A stretch of 64,000 nucleotides of DNA, taken from NCBI GenBank assembly GCA_037126765.1, contig JBBCBC010000017.1:19769916-19833915 (forward strand). The letters run 5' to 3'. The notes beneath the pieces are model-generated. The model did no database searches and was not told the DNA's origin. It worked only from the letters and a program-made list of their open reading frames with translations. The DNA comes from Stenogyne calaminthoides. Taxonomy: Eukaryota > Streptophyta > Magnoliopsida > Lamiales > Lamiaceae. A program made the position numbers and the translations under genes. Positions 10,605 to 19,849 of the stretch are shown here, in pieces (position 1 is the stretch's first letter; every line of letters begins with the position of its first letter).

Positions 10605-12236
10605 TGTTGGGGAATAAGTTGCACAGATCTATTCAGGGTGAATATTTAAATACAAATTTAATTCTTATAATTATTACTAGCATGAATTAATCCTATATTA
10701 ATTCAAATAATAATCCAACAACATATCATGCATATAATAATTCACGTAAAACCTAAGCATGCGGAATTCTACGAGTTTACGTGGACGTACCTCTTGGGAT
10801 GGCAACGGTGTGGCTGATTAGACTAACCGAAAGAACTTCCCAAGTATTCCCTTAGCCCTCGTTCGACTATCCGGTGGTAGGACACTTGTGAACGATTTAA
10901 CAAAAGGAAAATAAATTATGTTGCACCACATTTGTGGATTTACTAATTTTTCCAGCACATGGAATTGTACTTGGGAATGAAAGAATCATCCCCTATTTAT
11001 AGAGTCCAAAGTGGTCGAAATTTGTAAAAAAAAATAATGTGGAAAAATCTTTTCTTGATCTCCATGAAATCTTGAATATATCTCCTATATTCTTTTTCCC
11101 ATAATTATAATATTCCACAAAATCCCACTTACTCTTTTATTATGGATATTTTAGAAAATATGAGGGATCAAGAATCCAAGATTTGGATCTTCTTGAATTT
11201 ATGAGATATTCTTGTATTTCAAGAAATACATATCTTCCATAATATCTTTTCAAGAAAATCAAGAAAATATTTCTTGCCCACTATATTTCAAAATTTTCAA
11301 AATTCTCTTATGAATAACCAAGTGGGAGATTTCTTGAATTTAATGAGATAATCTTGTATTCCAAGAATACATATCTCCATTCCATAACAAAATTCAAAGA
11401 AAATCTTTCTCCCAACTTATCCATAATTTTCGAAAATTACTTGGAAAAATAAGCAACAATATTTATTTTATTTTAATCACCTTTTTCAGTTATTGGACTA
11501 TATGTTGGGCTACTTAGGGGGCCTTTAGGAGAATTAAGATTGGACCTTCTAATGGACTTTGAATATCTAATATTGAGCCATAATATTATTCAAGCCCATA
11601 AATATTAATTAATTCCACTACATAATTAATATTGCACTATCCATCTTAACCCATATTACAGTCAATATGGCTCCCGGTTATTATTTCCCGTGTTTAAGAT
11701 TATCTAGCCCATTAATTAATTCAAGCCACTGAAATAGCTTCCCATTAATTAATATCTTTTATCCTTGGTCAAGGAACGGTTCAACATTATTATCCATACC
11801 GGAAACTAATTCCACTTGCAAGATTTGGTATGATAAAGCTTATGAACCTCCCAAGGGGGTAAATCAAACAAGCGTACTTGCACACGATTCTTCGTATTAA
11901 ATCTTAGCAATCACATGTGACCAATAATATTGCCCAAGATAAAAAAGTATTGAATCTCATTGATTCTCTACCCATGATAAGTCAAAGCAATAGTTACCAA
12001 TCCCACGTGATCCTATTTAAGGAACGAAGATTAAGAAATAACGAACCACTGAGGTCTAATTCTTCCTTGTTCAGTTTTGAAGAATTTATCCACCTGTAGG
12101 TCCTATTCAGTGCATCAGTCATGCACTAGTGTAATCTCTTGGTCAAGACAAGCCAATCTGAGCCTTACACTTCAACCTTTCACGATGGGTTGTTCATTTC
12201 CATCTAGGTCGTGAATGGCGTACTTTTAGTTACAAG
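10605..12236 (-). repeat. 5' LTR of copia element B, truncated at its outer end
   Basis: Nearly identical to 3199-4829. It stops at 12236 after ...TTAGTTACAAG, where the intact LTR continues for about 210 more bases. The next bases belong to the integrase of A on the plus strand. AAG/AAAC at the join suggests a microhomology junction. The TATA box is at 10993-11003. Confidence 0.93.
10993..11003 (-). promoter_or_regulatory. TATA box in B 5' LTR
   Basis: CTATAAATAGG on the minus strand. This is the LTR that would drive B. The upstream (U3) end of this LTR is missing, which probably weakens or kills the promoter. Confidence 0.6.
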
Positions 12237-14377
12237 AAACAAAACTCTTTTAGAAATGGTTAGATCAATGATGTGTTATGCGGATCTCCCAAGTCGTTCT
12301 GGGGTCATGCCTTGGAAACAACGACTTACATTCTGAACTTGGTGCCATCCAAATCGGTTCCCAAAACTCCCAAAGAATTGTGGACCGGACGCAAGCCCAG
12401 TTTGAGACACATGAGAATTTGGGGGTGTCAAACCTACGTGTTGGACAAGGAAGCCGGGAAATTGGATCCTCGATCAGAATTAAGGTTGTTTATAAGATAC
12501 CCCGAGGGAACAAAAGGGTGTATGTTCTATGGTCCCAAAGATCAAAAGGTGGTAATAAGCACCCACTTTAGATTTTTTGGAGGAAGACTATATGAACGAA
12601 AGAAGACCCAGAAGTGAGATTACCTTAAGTGAGCTAAGGGGCTAACCTCATTGCCAAGCTGCACAAGATGACATACCAAAGCGACACACTTTCACAAGGA
12701 ACCTCGTCGTAGTGGGAGGGTTGTAAGACATGACCCGAGAGATTCATGGGGATAGGAGAGTCCTCGGACTTGATTCCGGACAATTTAATCGAGACCCATG
12801 GACATATGGTGAGGCAATCCAAGACAAGGATCACGGTTTCTTGGCAAAAGGCAATGAAAGCGAAATGGGTTCTATGGATAATAACAGTGTGGGAGCTAGT
12901 CGAACCACTTAATGGGGTCAAACCCATTGGTTGCAAGTGGGTATACAAGAGAAGGAGGGACCCGGACGGGAAGGTGGAAACCTTCAAGGCAAGGCAAGGC
13001 TTGGCGAAAAGGTTATACTTTCGGAAAGAAGGGATCGACTATGAGGAAACCTTTTCACCTGTGAGCAATGCTCAAGTCCATCCGGATTCTGTTGTCGATA
13101 GTCTGCAAGATCTCGATTTTGAAATCGGCAAATGGATGTTAAAGGCGACTTTTCTTAACGGAAGTCTTGATGAAGAAATCTATATGCAACAACCCCAAGG
13201 CTTCATTGAAAAGGGCCAAGAACACCTAGTTTGTAAGCTCATGAAGTCCATTTACGGACTTAAACAGGCATCCAGAGCTTGGAACCAATGTTTTGATCAT
13301 GTTATAAAGTCTTAGGGGTTTGATCAAAATGAGTTCGAAAGTTGTGTGTACAAAAAGAGTGTCGGAACTGCATTGGTATTCTTAGTACTATACGTAGACG
13401 ACATTCTACTCATCGGGAACGATGTAAAGGTGTTATCAGACGTAAGGGCATGTATTTCAAAATAGTTTGATATGAAGGACTTAGGGGAAGCCGGGCACAT
13501 CCTTGGGATCAAGATCACTCGAGATCGCAAGAAAAGGATGATAGGCTTATCACAAGCTTCATACATAGACACTGTCTTGAAACGATTCAGCATGCAGGAT
13601 TCCAAGAAAGGCTTCGTACCTTTCAGGCATGGAATCCATCTATCCAAGGAAATGTGCCCTAAGACACAAAAGGAGATAGATGACATGAAAGACATTCCTT
13701 ATGGTTCGGCTGTTGGAAGCCTTATGTATGCAATGTTGTGCACGAGACCGGATATCTGCTTTGCCGTAGGTATGGTGGAAAGATATCAAAGTAACCCGGG
13801 GAAAGAACATTGGACGGTAGTTAAAAATATTCTGAAGTATCTGAAAAGAACTCGAGATAGAATGTTGGTTTATCAGTCAGATAGTCTAATCCCCATCGGC
13901 TACACGGACTCGGATTTCCAATCAAACTTAGATTCCAGAAAATCTACCTCCGGTAGTGTGTTTTGCATGGGAGGAGGAGCCATGATGTGGAGAAGCGTTA
14001 AGCAGAAATGCATCGCAGATTCTACCATGGAAGCCGAGTATGTAGCTACTTGCGAGGCAGCGAATGAAGCGGTTTGGCTCAAGAACTTCCTAGTGGACTT
14101 GGATGTAGTTCCGAATTTGCCCAGCACAATCACTGTTTATTGTGACAATGCCGGAGCAGTTGCAAATTCAAGGGAACCAAGAGCCCACAAGGCCAGCAAA
14201 CACATTGAAAGGAAATACCATCTTATACGAGAAATCGTTAAGAGAGGAGACATAGAGGTGGCAAAGATCGCGTCGGAAGACAACTTAACTGATCCATTCA
14301 CAAAGGGTCTGCCTCAGAATACATTCGAGAGACATGTGGAAGGAATGGGTGTCAAGACCGTTGCCAATCTGCTTTGA
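12237..14377 (+). pseudogene. pol: Integrase C-terminus, RT and RNase H of copia A (broken)
   Basis: The remaining pol of A starts in the conserved integrase segment RTLLEMVRSMM-like (12237) and runs through the integrase tail (about 12640), linker, RT and RNase H. It ends at the stop at 14375-14377. The RT metal motif is visible as YVDD (about 13389-13400). RNase H is fairly intact in the 302-codon frame 13472-14377, with DSTMEAEYVA and the terminal GVKTVANLL shared with B. At least three frame changes and stops (around 12620-12740, 13060-13110 and 13313) break it. Gag, protease and the catalytic part of integrase are missing. Confidence 0.9.
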
Positions 14378-14493
14378 GTATAAGTGGGAGACATTATTAG
14401 GTTCGTGTAGGTGACATTAGATGTCACGTATTAGGAACTACACGAGACATGCTGATGTATACTTAAAAGCAGACTTTGAGTATAAGTGGGAGA
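14372..14493 (+). other. Duplicated polypurine-tract region of A
   Basis: The same purine-rich block ending AAGTGGGAGA occurs at 14372-14391 (over the pol stop) and again at 14474-14493, directly before the 3' LTR. The spacer holds the palindrome-like TGACATTAGATGTCA. B has the same arrangement. Confidence 0.75.
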
Positions 14494-14494
14494 T

Positions 14495-16019
14495 TGTTGG
14501 GATTATACTGGAAAGTATGCTTTTACTTTGTATAATCAGACTGAATTTCGGACTTACTGAAATAAATTGTTTATCACTGATGCTTTAAATATCATCGAAT
14601 TTTACATATATTTACTGCATAACTGTTCAATAAATAGTATGTGTTATATTGTAGTTAACTTAGTGATACCAGATCACAGAAGATTAAATTAACAGTCTCT
14701 TGTAACTAAAGGTACACTATTTACGACCTAGATGGAAATGAACAATCCATCGTGAAAGGTTGAAGTGTAAGGCTCATATTGGTTTGTCTTGACCAAGAGA
14801 TTACACTAGTGCATGACTGATGCACTGAAGAGGACCTACAGGAGGACAAATTCTTCAGAACTGAACTAGGAAGAATTAGACCTCAGTGGTTAGTTATTTC
14901 TTAATCTTCGACCCTTAAATAGGATTGTGTGTGGTTAGTAACTATTGCTTTAACTTATTACGGGTAGAGAATCAAGGAGATTCAATACTTTATATCTTGG
15001 GCAATATTATTGGTCAGATGCGATTGCTAAGATTTAATACGGAGAATCGTGTGCAAGTACGCTTGTTCGATTTGCCCCCTTGGGAGGTTCATAAGTTTTA
15101 TCATACCAAATCTTCCAAGTGGAACTAGTTTCCGGTATGGATAATAATGTTGAACCGTTCCTTTACCAAGGATAAAAGATATTAATTAATGGAAAGTTAT
15201 TTCAGTGGCTTAAATTAATTAATGGGCTAGATAATCTTAAACACGGGAAATAATAACCGGGAGCCATATTAACTGTAATATGGGTTAAGATGGATAGTGC
15301 AATATTAATTATGTTGTGGGATTAATTAATATTTATGGGCTTGAATAATATTGTGGCTCAATATTGATAATTCAAGATCCATTGGAAGGTCCAATCTTAA
15401 TTCTCCTAAAGGCCCCCCAAGTAGCCCAACATAAAGTCCAATAACTGAAAAAGGTGTTTAAAAATAAAATAAATATTTGTTGCAATTTTTCCTCATTTTT
15501 CGAAAAATATGGATAAAAAGGAGAGAAAGATTTTCTTTGAATTTTGTTATGAAATGAAGATATGTATTCTTGGAATACAAGATTATCTCATTAAATTCAA
15601 GAAATCGTCCAACACCCCTCTATAAATAGGGGATGAATGTTTCATTCCCATGTACAATTCCATGTGCTGGAAAAATTAATAAATCCACAAAGGTGGTGCA
15701 ACAAATTTTATTTTCCCTTTTATTAATTGTTCACGAGCTTCCTTCCACCGGATTGTCGAGCAAGGACTAGGGAATACTTGGGAAGGTCTTTTGGTGTGTT
15801 TTTATCGATGAGACCATTGCCATTCCAAGAGGTAAGTTCACTTAAACTCGTAGTAATTCCGCATGCGTAGGATTTACGTGAACTGTTTATATGCATGATT
15901 TGTTGTTGAATTATTATTTGAATTAATTTAGGATTAATTCATGCTAGTAATAATTGTTAGAATTAAATTTGTATTTAAATATTCATCCCGAATAGATCCG
16001 GGCAATTAATTCCCCAACA
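14495..16019 (+). repeat. 3' LTR of copia element A with internal deletion
   Basis: Runs TGTTGGGATT to CCCCAACA. It lacks 285 bases present in the 5' LTR (958-1242); the join reads AAGAAATCGTCC, consistent with a deletion at a 3-5 base repeat (AATC). The TATA box remains (15620-15630), but the deletion removes the sequence directly upstream of it. Confidence 0.93.
15620..15630 (+). promoter_or_regulatory. TATA box in A 3' LTR
   Basis: CTATAAATAGG, conserved with the other LTRs, now only ~14 bases from the deletion join. Confidence 0.55.
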
Positions 16020-17290
16020 AGCGGCACACCTAGATTATGAGATTTGGCAAATGGACGTCAAAACAAATTTCCTCAATGGGAACATTGATAAGGAAGTGTT
16101 TATGATTCAACCTGAAGGTTTTATATCAAAGCCAAAATCTAATCTTGTGTGCAAACTTAAACGATCCATTAATGGATTGAAGTAAGCTTCTAGGAGTTGG
16201 AATATCCGATTTGATGAGGCTGTCAAATCATTTGACTTCATCAGAAACTCGGAAGATCCGTACGTCTATCGGAAATGCAATGGGAAGAATATTGTCTTCA
16301 TAGTTGTGTATGTTGATGACATACTAATTATGGGAAACAATATCCCACTCATGCAGTCCGTGAAAGAATGATTATCAAAAACCTTCATGATGAAGGATCT
16401 TGGTGAAGCCTGCTACATCTTAGGGATCAAGATCCATAGGGATAGAGCCAAGAAGATGTTGGGGCTGTCACAGTCCACCTATGTAGACAAGGTGTTGAAG
16501 CGATTTGCGATGAAGAACTCTAAGAGAGGTTCTCTGCCGGCATGTCATGGGATAAAGCTGTCTAAGAAGGATTGTCCTTCTACAGATGCTGATATCCAGC
16601 GCGTGAAGGATATACCATATGCATCTACAATTGGATCCATCATGTACGCCATGACCTGTACTATGCCAGATGTGGCCTTCGCTATCAACACCACTGGTAG
16701 ATAACAACAGAATCCGGGTGAACCTCACTGGATTGTTGTCAAGAACATTCTAAAGTACCTCAAACGTACTAAAGATTGCTTTCTGGTCTACGGAGGACAG
16801 TCAGAGCTGGTTGCCACTGGCTATGGTGACGCAAGTTTCTAATCTGTCTGTGATGATTACAAATCTCTGTTAGGCTATGTGTTCACTCTCAATGATGGGG
16901 CGATTAGTTGGAATAGTTCCAAACAAGATACTACCGCGGATTCAACAACCGAAGTGAGTACATTGCTGTGGCAGAAGCTGCCAAGGAAGTTGTCTGGATA
17001 AAACAGTTCTTGAGTGAACTAGGGGTAGTTCCAAGTGTCAGCAATCCAATAAAGTTATATTGTGACAATACTGGTGCGGTTGCGTAAGCTAAGGAACTGA
17101 GATCCAATAACAGAAATAAGCATGTACCGAGGCGTTATCACTTGATAAGAGAGATAATCGCTAGAGGAGAGATATAGTTAGAACGTGTCCCCACGGAGGA
17201 TGATCTGGCTGATCCTTTCACCAAGGTTTTGAGCATTCATGTACACACTAGACATTTTGATGGTCTAGGGGTTAGACATGTAGGTGATTG
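16020..17290 (+). pseudogene. pol: RT and RNase H of copia C (many stops)
   Basis: Copia RT begins mid-domain directly after the A LTR (WQMDV), with VYVDDIL at about 16306-16326 and GEACYILGIKI after it. It continues into RNase H (SKQDTTADSTTE, LYCDNTGAVA, ADPFTKV) and ends at GLGVRHVGD near 17288. Stops occur at about 16183, 16371, 16702, 16841, 17086 and 17177, and a frameshift near 16955. The gene is dead. The A insertion removed the upstream part from view. Confidence 0.88.
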
Positions 17291-17300
17291 ACTCTAGTTC

Positions 17301-17305
17301 AAGTG
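17301..17305 (+). other. Target-site duplication of solo LTR F, left copy (AAGTG)
   Basis: AAGTG directly precedes TGTTGG and is repeated directly after CCCAACA at 18566-18570. A 5-base duplication is the normal LTR-retrotransposon footprint. Confidence 0.9.
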
Positions 17306-18565
17306 TGTTGGTCCCGGTGGGAAAACCTATTTTGCGCGTGCGGAAGCAAAACGTTTTATTTCGGTGCATATAAAACAGGGGTGAGGGCAGAGTGCTCCAA
17401 TTTTTTAACTTTGGAGCTCATGTGTTGTGTTTTGCTTATAACTAGATGCATATGACAAGTATAAACATAAAGCAGTAAACAACACAGCAATATATAGTGG
17501 TTGGACAACCGATCCCTACATCCACTCTCCTCTCTAGGGAAATTCCTTCAAAGCGGGACTTATCACCCTCCAGCGGGATTGCCTATAGATATTTTACAGA
17601 GCTCACACTCGAACTGGACTTATAACCCTCTCTCGGGTTCGCCTCGGGACTTATCACCCTCCACGGGATTGCCTACAGATGTTTAACGAGTTCACACTCC
17701 AACGGGACTTATCACCCTCACTCGGGATTGCCTAACAACTACCTCACTTCACCACTGGGTTTGGGTTTGGTGTTGTCTCCAACTATGGTGAGATTTTCCC
17801 TTACAATGGTTTAGCCTCAATGCTAAGGTTGGGAAAATCTCTCTAAGCTTATGATACATCGTGGGTTGCTTAGGTTGGGTTCTAGAACACTCTTTGAATA
17901 TATTTGTATATTACGGACTTGTGTTCTAGGGTGGGAATGCTTTGACTATAACGCTCTTTGGCTTTGTAGCATTTTGTGCATAATCTCCACGCATCCACAC
18001 ACGATAATGAGGGAAGAACTTGTATTTATAGTGTGGATTTGAATGTTACCGTTGGAGAGAATCACATTCAAATCCATACTATTCTTTGTAAGTTTCTGCG
18101 ACTTTTTGGTGGTTGTCTTCCTCTCGTTGGTCCACGTCATTTGGATTCCATGACTATATTCCTCGGCTTGATTGCCTCGGAACATTCGGGATATCTTTGA
18201 GCATTGATTACATTCTTGATTCTTTAGTAATTACTTGTGCCTTGAGATTTCTCTCGAAGTCTTCGAGTTCTCTGAGTCTTGAGTTCTCTGAGTCTTGAGT
18301 TCTCTGAGCCTTGATTTTTCTCACGATCCTTGGTTCTCACGAGTCTTGAGTTCTCGATATCCATTGAAGTCTTGATATCTCAGTTTCTTACTGAGTCTTC
18401 AAAAACTAACCTGTTCTATATCTGCCGACTATACACAGTGCAGATAATATCCTGAACACTCTAAAACTGAATCCTGACTCATCTATCAAGATTATCCTGA
18501 ACATGTCATACTCAGGGGTTTTGGGATCTAATCAAAATCCTCTTTATTAAATTCATTTCCCAACA
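17306..18565 (-). mobile_element. Solo LTR F, SIRE/D-like copia, 1260 bp
   Basis: The plus strand reads TGTTGGTCCC to TTTCCCAACA with a perfect 5-base duplication AAGTG on both sides and no internal coding region. This is what unequal recombination between the two LTRs of one element leaves. Its layout resembles the LTR of D (GTGCGGAAGC near one end, an ATAGTGGTT...GGACAA block, TTTCCCAACA at the end). By that likeness it lies on the minus strand and belongs to the SIRE-type group. A TATA-like CTATAAATAC lies near 18025-18035 on the minus strand. Confidence 0.88.
17550..17735. repeat. Tandem repeats inside solo LTR F
   Basis: About three imperfect copies of a 70-80 base unit with the core GGGACTTATCACCCTC followed by GGGATTGCCTA. 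Further right (about 18240-18355) a 16-base unit around CTTGAGTTCTCTGAGT repeats at least three times. Confidence 0.75.
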
Positions 18566-18570
18566 AAGTG
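18566..18570 (+). other. Target-site duplication of solo LTR F, right copy (AAGTG)
   Basis: Second AAGTG. It is followed by GGAGAT and the start of the C 3' LTR, so the insertion split the C polypurine tract AAGTGGGAGA. Confidence 0.9.
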
Positions 18571-18576
18571 GGAGAT

Positions 18577-19299
18577 TGTTAGTGTTAGTGTCCTAGAGAC
18601 AATCCATTGTAAGGACATAATACTCAGATAATATTCAGTGTTGGTTTAATATTATTATTTATTTAATATTAAATATATGGTGTTGCACTTATTAGAATAT
18701 TATGTTTGATTGTTTGCATTTGTTCTTATCTATGCTCCCATGAGTCATTGTTGTCATTGAGGTTGTGAGAACTCAGATGACTTAAGCATGATTCTTAAAT
18801 GGCCCCAATCAAGGATCATCAAGAATGGGATATCGATGATGCAATTGAGATTGGTGTGCGATCTGCATCATACTCTTAGAGAGTGTAGTAAGATCTCACT
18901 TACTACGAGATACTAGGTATCTCATGATGGATGCACAAATACCTTAGAGGGTATTGGTATACCCATCCGAGAAACCGTTTGATGTAGTTCCACTATATGT
19001 GTCTACGGGTGTCTCGGTTAGTGGGAGCGATGCGATACTCCTTTGACTTGAGGTCAATACGCACGACATGTGTGGAGTGATGAACTTTGATCATGACCAA
19101 CACTTGCACCCTTCCATGGGTAGATACGCTTGGATTGGGTTCATCACGAAGTGCATGTGCGTGGTAGTTGAGCCAAGAAAAAGATTCATTCCTCAAAGTG
19201 GATTTAGAGAGAATATTCATCTTCTCATCATAATTGGATCAAAGTCATTAGCCAATACATGTCAACTTGGACTTTGTGGCCAAGTGTGACACGAGTGAT
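18577..19299 (+). repeat. 3' LTR of copia C, left part
   Basis: Starts TGTTAGTGTTAG directly after the purine tract. It is cut at 19299 by gypsy E, whose target duplication GTGAT is 19295-19299. It continues at 29155. Confidence 0.88.
19295..19299 (+). other. Target-site duplication of gypsy E, left copy (GTGAT)
   Basis: GTGAT precedes TGTTATAG here and follows CCACAACA at 29150-29154. Confidence 0.92.
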
Positions 19300-19650
19300 T
19301 GTTATAGCTGGAATTGTCCAAATGTATGAACAATCACTCAAGACGGAAAACAATAAACACAAACAAGAAAAAGAGATAGATTTGGTGACCCGGTTCGTCA
19401 AATCTGACTACGTCCGGGGGCAATACCAAGCCAGGGATTTCACTAGTATATATCTGCCTAAGTACTAAGATTTTTTTCCCCCTCTAATACGCATTACAAT
19501 GTGTATTTATAGACTACGAAGTAGGTTAGCTTTCTTCATGGGCCGGGTGATCTCGGCCCTCTAGGGTTTCCCTCTCACTGGATAACAAACTCCTTCATTT
19601 TCGGTGCCAATCTCGTCCATAGCTGGACTTTCCCTTATTATGCCCTGAAT
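19300..19650 (-). repeat. 3' LTR of E, partial
   Basis: Matches 28619-28970 of the 5' LTR up to ...GCCCTGAATATCT, then diverges completely. About 180 bases including the LTR's outer start (expected to read GGCCACAACA on the plus strand) are absent, as is any recognisable purine tract. The TATA box (CTATAAATAC) is at 19503-19513 on the minus strand. Confidence 0.85.
19503..19513 (-). promoter_or_regulatory. TATA box in E 3' LTR
   Basis: TCTATAAATAC on the minus strand, also present in the 5' LTR. Confidence 0.55.
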
Positions 19651-19849
19651 ATCTCCGATTGATCTGGACGTATTCGGTCCCCTAGAGGATTTGTTGTTCT
19701 TACACCGGAGTGGGGAGTGGGAGACCCTCGGAGCGACCCTCCTGAGGAGCCGGAGACCTCTGCTCGCCGCGACCAAGACCATCCGAACTTTTTTGATTAT
19801 CGAGCCAATTAGGCCAGGTTCCACCTCTGTTGACCACTTCGTCCCGTAG

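Larger units (their letters stand above)
3199..12236 (-). mobile_element. Ty1/copia element B, nested in A in opposite orientation, 5' LTR truncated
   Basis: Minus-strand copia element with 3' LTR 3199-5039, polypurine tract, a single gag-pol frame (9093 to 5150), leader, primer site 10591-10602 and a 5' LTR (10605-12236) lacking its outer ~200 bases. It belongs to the A family (shared LTR, leader, gag start and pol). The two LTRs look nearly identical over the shared part, consistent with B being younger than A. The last 5 bases of A before B are GGAAT. The expected second copy is lost in the deletion at 12236. Confidence 0.92.
1..16019 (+). mobile_element. Ty1/copia element A (interrupted by element B; left end outside window)
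   Basis: Plus-strand LTR retrotransposon. Its 5' LTR (first ~150 bases missing), primer-binding site, leader and first gag codons occupy 1-3198. The body then resumes at 12237 with the end of integrase, RT and RNase H, a polypurine tract and the 3' LTR (14495-16019). The middle is replaced by element B in the opposite direction, and gag to the integrase core is deleted. A itself lies inside the reverse transcriptase of copia element C, whose coding sequence begins directly after the A LTR. The target-site duplication cannot be tested because the other flank is off the left edge. The split of A into two parts is inferred from domain order and strand. Confidence 0.85.
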
